Part shown: in pieces, positions 42,319-51,258 of the stretch | How positions within the stretch are numbered: the first letter of the stretch is position 1 | Layout: every line of letters begins with the position of its first letter | Origin: Flagellimonas amphidinii | GTDB lineage: Bacteria; Bacteroidota; Bacteroidia; Flavobacteriales; Flavobacteriaceae | Direction: 5' to 3' | Length of the DNA stretch: 64,000 bases | NCBI RefSeq assembly: GCF_013090115.1 | Contig: NZ_JABFNN010000039.1 | Location: 310,001-374,000, forward strand | The notes under the pieces: model-generated | Databases searched by the model: none | What the model was told of the DNA's origin: nothing | The model's input: the letters and a program-made list of their open reading frames with translations, nothing else | Position numbers and translations under genes: made by a program

Positions 42319-43991
42319 TACTTCTAGTTCCCTTACTCCTACTATTTGTACATTGTAAAAAACAACCAGCACTACCCACTGGGTTGGTCACCGATAAAGC
42401 CATGGTGGTCTCTGCCCGAGAAGAAGCCTCCAAAATTGGTTCGGATATCATGAAAAAAGGTGGTAATGCCTTTGATGCCATGGTGGCTACCGAACTAGCA
42501 TTGGCAGTCGCCTATCCTTTTGCCGGAAACCTTGGTGGTGGTGGGTTCATGGTATATCGAAAAAATGATGGTACTATAGGGGGTATTGATTATCGTGAAA
42601 AAGCACCCTTAGCTGCACACAAAGACATGTATTTGGATTCTTTGGGCAATGTAATTCCCAGTATGAGCACCAAAGGCGCTACTGCCGTTGGGGTTCCCGG
42701 AACTGTAGCTGGAGTCATGGAAGTTCATAAAAAATTTGGAACCCTTCCCCTTTCAGATATTTTAAACCCAATTATTGCCCTGGCCAATAAAGGAGTGGTT
42801 GTTACAACAAAACAAGCAAAACGGTTGGAGAATTATAAAGAACGTTTCGTTGAAGCCAATGGAGACAGCACCAAGTTTGCAACAAGCTTCAAAGCTGGGG
42901 ACACCATAAAATATCCAGAACTCGCCAAAACCCTTCAAAAAATACTGGAAGAAGGAAAAGATGGGTTTTACAAAGGAGAAGTTGCCCAAAAATTGGCGGA
43001 TTTCATTCAAGAAAAAGGTGGATTTATTACTGAAGAAGATTTGGCCAAATACGAAGCTAAATGGAGATACCCCATTGTTTTCAACTACAAAGACCTGAAA
43101 ATCATTTCAATGAGCCCTCCAAGTAGTGGAGGTGTGACCATCAACCAAATTTTTAAGATGATGGAACCTTATAACGTTTCAAAATTTGGTCACAATTCCG
43201 CTAAAACGGTACAACTCTTTACCGAAGCTTCGCGCCGTGCCTATGCCGATAGAAACTACTTCTTGGGAGACCCTGATTTTGTTGATATTCCTTTAGATGT
43301 ACTGTTAAGCAACAACTATTTAGAAGAAAGAATGCAGGACTTTTCATTTGACAAAGCAACACTTTCTTCTGACGTGAGTCATGGTGAAGTGGAAATCGTG
43401 GAAAGTTCTGAAACCACCCACTATTCTATTGTTGATGCCGAAGGGAATGCCATTTCAGCAACTACAACCCTCAATGGAGGATATGGTTCCAAACTTTATT
43501 GTGCTGAGTTGGGTTTCTTTTTGAACAATGAAATGGACGATTTTAGTGCAAAACCAGGCGTACCCAATATGTTTGGTCTTGTGGGAGCTGAAGCTAATAG
43601 CATCGCTCCGGAAAAAAGAATGTTGAGCAGCATGACTCCTACCATTATCGAAAAAGACGGCACCCTATACATGGTGGTAGGAACTCCCGGTGGGTCTACC
43701 ATAATCACAGCAGTGGCCCAGACCATTCTCAACGTATATGAATTCAACTTAAGTATGCAAGAAGCGGTCAACGCTCCACGTTTTCATCATCAATGGCTCC
43801 CCGATGTAGTCATTTTTGAACCAGAGGGCTTTCCCGAAGAACTCAAAACAGAACTGAAATCCAAAGGCTATAACATCAATGAAGAAATAACACGGATTAT
43901 TGGCAAAGTAGATGCCATTCGTGTTTTACCTGATGGTCGATTGGAAGGCGGTGCAGACAAGAGAGGGGACGATACCGCAGTTGGTTTCTAA
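42306..43991 (+). CDS. ggt: Gamma-glutamyltransferase
   Basis: It hydrolyses or transfers the gamma-glutamyl group of glutathione and related peptides. The 561-residue precursor has a lipobox-like start (LLFVHCKK), the GNLGGGGFMVYR motif and the autocleavage/nucleophile Thr at the small-subunit start ETTHYSIVDAEGN. GTPGGSTI is in the active-site loop. It should be exported and lipid-anchored. It overlaps acpH by 13 bases and is followed by an ATP-grasp gene after 11 bases, a possible gamma-glutamyl link. Confidence 0.92.
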   Translation: MRKLILLVPLLLLFVHCKKQPALPTGLVTDKAMVVSAREEASKIGSDIMKKGGNAFDAMVATELALAVAYPFAGNLGGGGFMVYRKNDGTIGGIDYREKAPLAAHKDMYLDSLGNVIPSMSTKGATAVGVPGTVAGVMEVHKKFGTLPLSDILNPIIALANKGVVVTTKQAKRLENYKERFVEANGDSTKFATSFKAGDTIKYPELAKTLQKILEEGKDGFYKGEVAQKLADFIQEKGGFITEEDLAKYEAKWRYPIVFNYKDLKIISMSPPSSGGVTINQIFKMMEPYNVSKFGHNSAKTVQLFTEASRRAYADRNYFLGDPDFVDIPLDVLLSNNYLEERMQDFSFDKATLSSDVSHGEVEIVESSETTHYSIVDAEGNAISATTTLNGGYGSKLYCAELGFFLNNEMDDFSAKPGVPNMFGLVGAEANSIAPEKRMLSSMTPTIIEKDGTLYMVVGTPGGSTIITAVAQTILNVYEFNLSMQEAVNAPRFHHQWLPDVVIFEPEGFPEELKTELKSKGYNINEEITRIIGKVDAIRVLPDGRLEGGADKRGDDTAVGF

Positions 43992-44002
43992 ACGGATGAA
44001 AG

Positions 44003-44932
44003 ATGAATTTTGATGTTGTAGTATTGGCCGACCCAAGGTACATCGACCCAAAAGAGCGCAATATTTATATTGATAATGTCCTACACGAAGACCATTTGGT
44101 AATAGAGGCATTACAAAGATTAGGCCTGCGAACCACAAGAATATCTTGGGACAACCCAGATTTTGATTGGACAACCACCAAACATGCAATCTTCCGAGCT
44201 ACATGGGATTATTTTGACCGGTTTGATGAATTTTCCAAATGGTATCTACATGCATCAAAACTGACCAACTTCATCAATACCAAAGTATTGATCGATTGGA
44301 ATATTGATAAACACTATTTAAAAGAATTGGAAGGTAAAGGAATCAATATTCCCAATACCCTCATTTTTGAAGCCAGTGAAGGCATAAACTTACTGGAAGC
44401 CCTTGAGAAGACAACACAAGCCTTTGATATGGACAGTGAATATTTTGTATTGAAACCTTGCATCTCGGGCGGTGCAAGACATACATATAAATTCCACAAA
44501 TCCGATTGGAATAAACACAACGCCATTTTTAAAGAACTCTTGGCCAATGAAGCAATGATGTTGCAAGAATTTCAACAGCACATTGTAACCGAAGGAGAAA
44601 TTTCGATGATGCTCTTTAATGGCGAATACACCCATTCCGTTTTAAAAATTGCAAAACCAGGAGATTTCAGGGTGCAAGATGATTTCGGTGGCTCAGTTCA
44701 TGAGCACACTCCTTCCCAACAACAAATTGAATTCGCCAAAAGTGTTGTGTACGCTTCACCTGAGCTTCCTATCTATGCCCGAGTGGATATTTTTAAGGAC
44801 AATAACGGTAATTGGGCCTTGGCAGAACTGGAAATTTTTGAGCCAGAACTATGGTTTAGATTGTATCCGGAAGCAGCCAATATTTTAGCTAAAGCCATCA
44901 AAAACAAATACTTTGTTGCAAACCCACACTAA
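44003..44932 (+). CDS. ATP-grasp domain protein (RimK/DcsG-like), unknown substrate
   Basis: A 309-residue ATP-grasp protein: MNFDVVVLADPRYIDP, FRATWDYFDRFDEF (WDY motif typical of the DcsG-like subgroup), VLKPCISGGARHTYKF (nucleotide loop) and ARVDIFKDNNGNWALAELEIFEPELWF (Mg-binding E residues). It should form an amide or ester bond; no acceptor is identifiable. It follows ggt by 11 bases, so it may act on a gamma-glutamyl compound, but that is speculative. Confidence 0.78.
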   Translation: MNFDVVVLADPRYIDPKERNIYIDNVLHEDHLVIEALQRLGLRTTRISWDNPDFDWTTTKHAIFRATWDYFDRFDEFSKWYLHASKLTNFINTKVLIDWNIDKHYLKELEGKGINIPNTLIFEASEGINLLEALEKTTQAFDMDSEYFVLKPCISGGARHTYKFHKSDWNKHNAIFKELLANEAMMLQEFQQHIVTEGEISMMLFNGEYTHSVLKIAKPGDFRVQDDFGGSVHEHTPSQQQIEFAKSVVYASPELPIYARVDIFKDNNGNWALAELEIFEPELWFRLYPEAANILAKAIKNKYFVANPH

Positions 44933-44995
44933 AGTGTGACCATTACATTTAAAAGGTTATTTTTATATCATATCTATAAAATAATCAGTCTTCTA

Positions 44996-46711
44996 ATGAA
45001 AAAATATAAAGCCCTGGTATGGGTTTTGTCCATCCTTATGGTTTTTGCAAGTTGCAAGCAAAATTCCAAACCCGAAAAACAAGTAGTTGAGAAAATCACA
45101 TACAACAATCCTATTTTAAGCGGGTTTTATCCTGACCCCAGTATTTGTAAAGTAGGCGATGATTATTATATGGTCAATTCAAGTTTTGGCTATTTTCCCG
45201 GCCTACCCATTTTTGAAAGCAAAGATTTGGTCAACTGGAATCAAATTGGCCATGTACTGGACCGAAACGAGCAATTGGATTTAACAGGACAAGGCACTAG
45301 CAGAGGACTTTTTGCCCCAGCCATATCTTATCATAATGGGGTTTATTACGTAGTTTGCACCAATGTGGGATACAAAGGCAATTTTGTAGTAACCACAACA
45401 GACCCAAAGGGCCCATGGTCAGACCCATACTGGTTACCCGAGTTAAGCGGTATTGACCCATCAATATTTTTTGATGAGGATGGCAAATCTTATATCGTTT
45501 TTAATAGTGAAGCTCCTAATAACGAAGCCATGTATTATGGACACCGTACCATTAAACTGGTTGAATTTGACATCGAAAGCTTAAAGGTTATTTCAGAACC
45601 CAAAATAATAGTTAATGGTGGGACAGATCTTTCCAAAGAACCCATTTGGATTGAAGGTCCTCATCTCTACAAAAAGGATGGTTGGTATTATTTAATGTGT
45701 GCCGAAGGAGGCACAGAATGGAATCATTCCGAAGTGATTTTTAGAAGTAAATCCGTAAATGGTCCTTTTGAGTCTTTTGAAAATAACCCCATATTAACTC
45801 AACGGAATTTGGACAAATCAAGGCCAAATCCTATAGAATGTACTGGTCACGCAGATTTAATTGAAGGACCCAATGGGGATTGGTGGGCTGTATTTCTGGC
45901 CACAAGGCCATATGAAGGAAAACATTTCAATCTAGGAAGAGAAACATTTTTAGCTCCTGTAAAATGGGTAGATGGATGGCCTATCATCAACCCGGATTAT
46001 AAGGAGATTCAATACACCTACACAGCTCCCCTATCAGAAAATAAGACCATCGCAACAATGCCATTGAATGGGAACTTTGTGCTAAGACATCAATTTGATG
46101 ATCTTCACATGAGCTGGGTTTACTTAAGAAATCCAAATAAAGACTCATACGAATTGGAATCTGGCAAACTTAAAGTAGCGCTTAGTCCAGAAACCGTCGA
46201 TGGCAATGGAATGACAAGTTTTATTGCCCAAAGACAAAAATCAGACTATGGGCATGTAATGACGAAAATGCAATTTGAACCAGATGCGGCTGGAGAACAG
46301 GCTGGGTTATTATTATATCGAAATGAAACACATTACTACTTCATGGCCCTAGAAAAAAATGAAAATGGTGAACAGACCCTTAGGTTATATCAAAAAAATG
46401 AAGATGACAAAAATTTGCTCAAATCTGTACCAATACATACTGCGGAAGATGAATTAATCTTGAAGGTTGATTACAAAGGCAACACCATGAACTTTTACTA
46501 TGGAAATTCAGAAGATGCATTAACACCACTAATAACCAATGTTGACGCTACCATTTTGAGTACAGAAACCGCTGGAGGTTTTGTAGGTGTCATGCAGGCA
46601 TTATATGCTACTTCAAATGGTAGCGAATCTGCCAATAGTGCGCTTTTTGATTGGTTTGAAATAAAAACAGACAATCCTGTCTACAAAAATCTGGAAAATG
46701 AGGTTGAATAA
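44996..46711 (+). CDS. Glycoside hydrolase family 43 lipoprotein (beta-xylosidase / arabinofuranosidase-like)
   Basis: The 571-residue protein starts MKKYKALVWVLSILMVFASCKQ (lipobox). The five-bladed propeller has the catalytic Asp in GFYPDPSICKVGDDYYMVNS, the pKa-modulating Asp in SGIDPSIFFDEDG and the general-acid Glu in WIEGPHLYKKDGWYYL. A C-terminal beta-sandwich (about 350-571) is typical of the XynB/GH43 subgroup with GH43_C2. It acts on xylan- or arabinan-type oligosaccharides at the cell surface. No SusC/D pair is adjacent, so it is not in a standard PUL. The gluconolactonase gene overlaps its end by 14 bases. Confidence 0.9.
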   Translation: MKKYKALVWVLSILMVFASCKQNSKPEKQVVEKITYNNPILSGFYPDPSICKVGDDYYMVNSSFGYFPGLPIFESKDLVNWNQIGHVLDRNEQLDLTGQGTSRGLFAPAISYHNGVYYVVCTNVGYKGNFVVTTTDPKGPWSDPYWLPELSGIDPSIFFDEDGKSYIVFNSEAPNNEAMYYGHRTIKLVEFDIESLKVISEPKIIVNGGTDLSKEPIWIEGPHLYKKDGWYYLMCAEGGTEWNHSEVIFRSKSVNGPFESFENNPILTQRNLDKSRPNPIECTGHADLIEGPNGDWWAVFLATRPYEGKHFNLGRETFLAPVKWVDGWPIINPDYKEIQYTYTAPLSENKTIATMPLNGNFVLRHQFDDLHMSWVYLRNPNKDSYELESGKLKVALSPETVDGNGMTSFIAQRQKSDYGHVMTKMQFEPDAAGEQAGLLLYRNETHYYFMALEKNENGEQTLRLYQKNEDDKNLLKSVPIHTAEDELILKVDYKGNTMNFYYGNSEDALTPLITNVDATILSTETAGGFVGVMQALYATSNGSESANSALFDWFEIKTDNPVYKNLENEVE

Positions 46712-47711
46712 CATTTTCCTTGCAATCCTTTTTTGCTTAATATGCCATATTGGATTACTGGCTCAACAAAAAACCATTGGTAAACTGGTTGCAGAAGATG
46801 CTGCATTTTACGAATTGATTGATGCAAACGCTGAAATTGAAGTATTAGCGGATGGTTTCACTTGGACGGAAGGCCCTGTATGGAATAAAAAGGAAGATTT
46901 TATACTCTTTTCAGATGTTCCCGAAAATACCATTTACAAATGGAGTGAAAAAGATAGCTTAAGTATTTTTTTAAAGCCATCGGGCTATACAGGTATTTTG
47001 CCCTACAGTAGTGAACCGGGCAGTAATGGTTTACTCATCAATACAGATGGAGAGTTAGTGGCTTGCGAGCATGGAGACCGTCGTGTCACCATAATGCCCA
47101 TGGATGGCACTGGTGGAAAATTTACGTTGGCGGATAATTGGGAGGGCAAACGTTTTAATAGCCCTAATGATGTGGTTCAAGCATCCAACGGAACCTATTA
47201 TTTTACCGATCCGCCCTATGGCATGCCGGGCAGGGAAAATTCAGCAATAAGAGAAATTGATGCACATGGTGTTTACATGATTGCTTCTGATGGATCTGTG
47301 GAAATGGTTGTGAGCAATCTTACACGCCCCAATGGCATAACACTTTCTCCTGATGGAAAAAAACTATATGTTGCCCAATCCGACCCCAACGCTGCGTTCA
47401 TTATGGAGTATTCTGTTCAAGCAAACGGCTCTTTAGATGAAGGAAAACTATTCTTTGATGCCACTCCTTTGGCAAAGTCAGGATTAAAAGGGCTGCCAGA
47501 TGGAATTAAAGTTGACCGCAATGGCACTATATTTTCAACTGGACCAGGAGGTGTATTGGTAATATCCAAAACTGGTAAACTTTTAGGCCGTATTGAAACT
47601 GGAGTACCTACTGCCAATTGCAACTGGGGTGAAGATGGGTCAGTACTTTACATTACAGCTGATATGTATTTGGCGAGAATACAGACCAAAACCATAGGTT
47701 TTGGATTTTAA
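46698..47711 (+). CDS. SMP-30/gluconolactonase-family protein
   Basis: The 337-residue exported protein (signal RLNNIFLAILFCLICHIGLLAQ) is a six-bladed propeller of the SMP-30/LRE family: FTWTEGPVWNKKEDF, RFNSPNDVVQASNGTYYFTD and LTRPNGITLSPDGKKLY hold the calcium and catalytic residues. It should open a sugar lactone. It overlaps the GH43 gene by 14 bases, so the pair probably works on the same sugar: polymer cleavage, then oxidation/lactone opening. Confidence 0.87.
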   Translation: MRLNNIFLAILFCLICHIGLLAQQKTIGKLVAEDAAFYELIDANAEIEVLADGFTWTEGPVWNKKEDFILFSDVPENTIYKWSEKDSLSIFLKPSGYTGILPYSSEPGSNGLLINTDGELVACEHGDRRVTIMPMDGTGGKFTLADNWEGKRFNSPNDVVQASNGTYYFTDPPYGMPGRENSAIREIDAHGVYMIASDGSVEMVVSNLTRPNGITLSPDGKKLYVAQSDPNAAFIMEYSVQANGSLDEGKLFFDATPLAKSGLKGLPDGIKVDRNGTIFSTGPGGVLVISKTGKLLGRIETGVPTANCNWGEDGSVLYITADMYLARIQTKTIGFGF

Positions 47712-47712
47712 A

Positions 47713-48471
47713 CTATTTCATTTGCCCAACCTGCTTCTTCAACTCGTCCATAGACTGTTGTAATTGTTTCAACAATCCAGTGTCAGTTGTTGCATCGACA
47801 TTAAAGGTAAGTTTGCTGCCCACTTCCCATATCTCTTGGATTTGAAAAGGTTTAATGTCATAAGGAGGATAGGTTTCATTCAATGATACCAACGTGACAT
47901 TGTTGGAGTTGGGTTTCCGTTCTATTTTTTTCACCATAATGGAATCCTGTAAAACCACAACGTACATTTTATTGGGACTTACATGGTCTATATGTTCAAT
48001 CGCCCGTGCCAAAACCCAATCATTGGGTTTTAAATTGGGCAACATACTGTCTCCTTCCACTTGAAAGCCTCTATACGTAGCATTTCTGAATTCAGGAATG
48101 GGCATATCAAAAGCAGGAAGCTGTCTGTACCAGCTAGTGTCCGTAATATTTTGGGGGTACCCAGCAGCTGCTTTGGCATTCACCAAAACCATATTGTCTT
48201 GGTCGGCGCTGTCCACAGTGACAACTTTTGGTATCACACTGGTTTTTGAAGTATCCAAGTGTTTTTGATCACTTTCCCCAAACAACCACAGTGGATTAAT
48301 TTTGAATTGACTCAAGAGTTCAGTAACCACCTTTCCCGAAAGTTTGGTCCTTCCCCGTTCAATATCAGCAGTAGTATTTTTAACACCCAATAACTGAGCA
48401 AATTCGGTTTGCGTATACCCCAATTCCCTTCTGATATCTGTAAAACGTTTTATGGTAAGCTCGTTTTCCAC
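47713..48471 (-). CDS. HTH / S24 (LexA-like) self-cleaving repressor
   Basis: The 252-residue protein has an XRE-type HTH (IKRFTDIRRELGYTQTEFAQ, about 7-60) and a LexA/UmuD-type peptidase domain: Ala-Gly in AKAAAGYP (103-104) as a possible cleavage site, catalytic Ser142 in EGDSML and Lys at 181-182 in MVKKIE. A C-terminal coil (LLKQLQQSMDELKKQV) may dimerise. The start is GTG 48471, because a -33/-7 promoter lies at 48476-48505; it would be leaderless. It controls the divergent radical SAM gene through shared 13-bp operators (inference). Confidence 0.88.
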   Translation of the reverse strand: MENELTIKRFTDIRRELGYTQTEFAQLLGVKNTTADIERGRTKLSGKVVTELLSQFKINPLWLFGESDQKHLDTSKTSVIPKVVTVDSADQDNMVLVNAKAAAGYPQNITDTSWYRQLPAFDMPIPEFRNATYRGFQVEGDSMLPNLKPNDWVLARAIEHIDHVSPNKMYVVVLQDSIMVKKIERKPNSNNVTLVSLNETYPPYDIKPFQIQEIWEVGSKLTFNVDATTDTGLLKQLQQSMDELKKQVGQMK

Positions 48472-48475
48472 AGTC

Positions 48476-48567
48476 CAAATATAGGGTTTTTGGATTATTT
48501 CCAAAATATTTTATGGATTATTTCCAATATTTGGAATATTTCCATATTTTTGATTGGAATATTTCCA
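48476..48567. promoter_or_regulatory. Divergent promoter with four 13-bp TGGAwTATTTCCA operators
   Basis: Operators at 48491-48503, 48514-48526, 48532-48544 and 48555-48567 (TGGATTATTTCCA twice, TGGAATATTTCCA twice; spacings 23, 18, 23). The repressor promoter (minus strand) has -7 TATATTTG at 48476-48483 and -33 TTTG at 48502-48505, spacer 18 bp; operator 1 overlaps the -33. The radical SAM promoter (plus) has -7 TATTTTTG at 48545-48552, flanked by operators 3 and 4. Binding of the repressor would block both promoters. Confidence 0.85.
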
Positions 48568-48571
48568 AGTT

Positions 48572-49834
48572 ATGGACTTTGAACGAATTCGAGAAAAGTT
48601 AAATATCCTTGCAGATGCCGCTAAATACGATGTTTCATGCGCCAGTAGCGGCAGTGACCGAACCAATAAAAACAATGGTCTGGGCAACGCTTCCCGTATG
48701 GGAATTTGCCATAGCTATACCGAAGATGGTAGGTGTATCTCCTTGTTAAAAATACTTTTGACCAACCATTGCATTTTTGATTGCGCCTATTGTGTCACAC
48801 GAAAAAGCAATGATGTGAAAAGGGCTGCTTTCAAGATTCAAGAGGTGGTGGACTTGACCATCAATTTCTATAGAAGAAATTATATAGAAGGATTGTTTTT
48901 GAGTTCAGGCATCTTTAAAAATCCAGATTACACCATGGAACGCTTGGTTGCTGTGGCCAAAAAACTTCGTGAAGAGGAAAACTTTAATGGTTACATTCAT
49001 TTGAAGTCCATTCCAGGGGCCAGTGATGAATTAATGTATGAAGCCGGTTTGTATGCAGACCGGCTTTCCGTAAATATTGAAGTTCCTACAATTTCTGGAC
49101 TCAAACTTTTAGCTCCAGACAAAAAGCACGAAGATTTCACCAAACCCATGCTCAAGGTAAAAAATGAAATTATCAAATATCGTTCAGAGCGAAAAATCAT
49201 CAAAAGCACTCCAAAATACGCTCCTGCAGGTCAAAGCACCCAAATGATTGTTGGGGCTTCGGGAGAAACGGACAAGGACATCATGTATTCGGCCACCTAC
49301 TATTATAGGGCTTATAAAATGCGAAGGGTATATTATTCCGGTTATGTGCCCATAGCAGATGATGAACGCCTGCCGGCCATTGGCTCTCAAGTACCTATGC
49401 TAAGGGAAAACCGTTTATATCAAACTGATTGGCTCTTGCGATTTTATGGATTTGCCGTAAAAGAAATCTTGAACAATGAACATCCTAATTTAGATATGGA
49501 TGTAGACCCCAAATTATCGTGGGCATTGCGGAACCTTCATCATTTCCCCGTAAATGTCAATACTGCAGATAAGACTTTGCTTGCCCGTATACCAGGCATT
49601 GGAATGCAGTCTGTTGAGAAAATTCTAAAAGCAAGAAAATTTAGAAAACTGAACTGGGTCCACCTTAAAAAAATTGGAGTGGCCCTCAACCGTGCCAAAT
49701 ATTTTATGATTTGTGAATCCCGCTATTGGGAGCGTAGAGATTTGGATGCGGATAAAATTAAAGGAATGATTCTCCAAACTTCCTCCGGAAAATTTAGAAA
49801 ACAGTATAGTGCTCAATTATCGCTATTCGATTAA
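48572..49834 (+). CDS. Radical SAM DNA modification/repair protein (TIGR03916-type)
   Basis: A 420-residue radical SAM enzyme with the 4Fe-4S motif CIFDCAYC (Cys67, Cys71, Cys74) and a C-terminal helix-hairpin-helix region (VNVNTADKTLLARIPGIG, about 330-375) for DNA binding. The family is linked to uracil-DNA-glycosylase-like partners and presumed to repair or modify DNA. I start at ATG 48572; a TTG 6 codons upstream lies inside operator 4. The partner gene follows after 12 bases. Its own promoter and four operators suggest damage-inducible expression. Confidence 0.9.
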   Translation: MDFERIREKLNILADAAKYDVSCASSGSDRTNKNNGLGNASRMGICHSYTEDGRCISLLKILLTNHCIFDCAYCVTRKSNDVKRAAFKIQEVVDLTINFYRRNYIEGLFLSSGIFKNPDYTMERLVAVAKKLREEENFNGYIHLKSIPGASDELMYEAGLYADRLSVNIEVPTISGLKLLAPDKKHEDFTKPMLKVKNEIIKYRSERKIIKSTPKYAPAGQSTQMIVGASGETDKDIMYSATYYYRAYKMRRVYYSGYVPIADDERLPAIGSQVPMLRENRLYQTDWLLRFYGFAVKEILNNEHPNLDMDVDPKLSWALRNLHHFPVNVNTADKTLLARIPGIGMQSVEKILKARKFRKLNWVHLKKIGVALNRAKYFMICESRYWERRDLDADKIKGMILQTSSGKFRKQYSAQLSLFD

Positions 49835-49846
49835 AAAACGAATATT

Positions 49847-50623
49847 ATGAAACCCTCATCAACCTTAATTTATGATGGCAGCTTTAACGGTTTTCTCACT
49901 GCTGTCTTTGTCGCTTTTGATGAAAGAGTCAATGTGGCCGACATCCAAAAAAATAGTCAATGCCAAAGTGGTTTGTTCTCCGAGACCGAAACCATCTTCA
50001 CCCATGTGGAAAAAGCCAAACGGGTTTGGAATGGCATCCGCAATAAAAGCCATAATGCCATTTCCAATGTTTATTTTGCCTTTTTAAGTGAAACTGAAGG
50101 TGTAGAACTCATGCTGTATACGTACATTCAAAAATTGATGAGTTCCAACAATGCAAAGCATTTGGATTATTCGGATAATATTGTGTCCCATATCAGTCAA
50201 TTGGCCCGAAAGGTGGGACGCGAAAAACATCGTATGGAAGCCTTTGTCCGTTTTCAATTGACCAAAGATGATATTTACTTTGCTAATATTGAACCGGACT
50301 ATGATGTATTGCCATTGATTTCCAAACATTTCCGAAACCGCTATACAGACCAGCAATGGCTTATCTACGATGTAAAACGTAAGTACGGTATTTTTTACAA
50401 TCTAGACCATGTGGAAATGGTATCCTTGAACTTACAGGAAGTCCATTTCAACAAAATCCAGAAAAGTGATGCTTTTAATTCCCAAGAATATGATTACCAA
50501 ACGCTCTGGAATGATTATTTCAAGAGCACCCATATCAAATCAAGAATCAACCCTAAACTGCATCAACAACATGTGCCCAAGCGATATTGGAAGTATTTGA
50601 GTGAGAAAAAAGAAGCAGTGTAG
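49847..50623 (+). CDS. Radical-SAM-associated DNA metabolism protein (TIGR03915-type)
   Basis: A 258-residue protein that usually accompanies the radical SAM repair enzyme: SSTLIYDGSFNGFLTAVFVA at the N-terminus and a C-terminal AFNSQEYDYQTLWNDYFKST region. FVRFQLTKDDIYFANIEPDYDVLPL is a DUF4130-like block. No independent nuclease motif is evident. It starts 12 bases after the radical SAM stop, so both are one transcript. Confidence 0.85.
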   Translation: MKPSSTLIYDGSFNGFLTAVFVAFDERVNVADIQKNSQCQSGLFSETETIFTHVEKAKRVWNGIRNKSHNAISNVYFAFLSETEGVELMLYTYIQKLMSSNNAKHLDYSDNIVSHISQLARKVGREKHRMEAFVRFQLTKDDIYFANIEPDYDVLPLISKHFRNRYTDQQWLIYDVKRKYGIFYNLDHVEMVSLNLQEVHFNKIQKSDAFNSQEYDYQTLWNDYFKSTHIKSRINPKLHQQHVPKRYWKYLSEKKEAV

Positions 50624-50626
50624 CAA

Positions 50627-51163
50627 TCAACCTTTGCTTCGCTCCCCCACAAATTGATCACTCTTGTTTTTGAACAGCACATTAAAACTGGTCAAGCTAC
50701 CATAGATGCGAGTGATATATTGCTGTAGGTCTACTTTTTCTTGATCATCAAGGTTCTTACTACTGTTAATTTTTTGTTCCATTACTCGAATGCGGTCACG
50801 AACCATTACAATTTTATGAAAAAAGGTTTCAATGGGCATTTCTTTGCTAGCCAGCGCATCTCCAGGTTCCAAAATTAGCTTGCCCTCTTTCCATTTGTCT
50901 GCCAATGCAACTTTTTCATGGGTATCGCTCCATTTTTCCAAGATTTTGACCAAAGAACGTTCCACTTCAAAAAAACTAACGGTATCAACCTCATCTTCCA
51001 CACCTTCAATTACCTCAAAATCAGCATCCAAATCAATGGTTTCCAATCCATTTTCCAAAAATGTCACCCAATAATGTCTGGAAGATACATTCGTCACCAC
51101 ACCTTTTCCATACTCAGAATGATCAATTCGAGAGCCTATCCCCAATAATTTCATAAAATTCAT
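50627..51163 (-). CDS. Conserved hypothetical protein with N-terminal Tudor/KOW-like fold
   Basis: The 178-residue protein begins MNFMKLLGIGSRIDHSEYGK and contains a beta segment GKGVVTNVSSRHYWVTFLENG (SH3/Tudor-like), then a helical region with a coiled coil (about 100-160). No catalytic residues. It converges with the radical SAM operon (3-base gap). Function unknown; the Tudor-like start suggests nucleic-acid or protein binding. A second in-frame ATG is three codons downstream. Confidence 0.72.
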   Translation of the reverse strand: MNFMKLLGIGSRIDHSEYGKGVVTNVSSRHYWVTFLENGLETIDLDADFEVIEGVEDEVDTVSFFEVERSLVKILEKWSDTHEKVALADKWKEGKLILEPGDALASKEMPIETFFHKIVMVRDRIRVMEQKINSSKNLDDQEKVDLQQYITRIYGSLTSFNVLFKNKSDQFVGERSKG

Positions 51164-51258
51164 TTTTAATACTTCAAAAATAGACCTTCCCTTAACAAAA
51201 TGAAAACGGAAGGCACTTCCTTTTTAATTGTCAAAACCTTATTTTAGCATCTTGTGCT

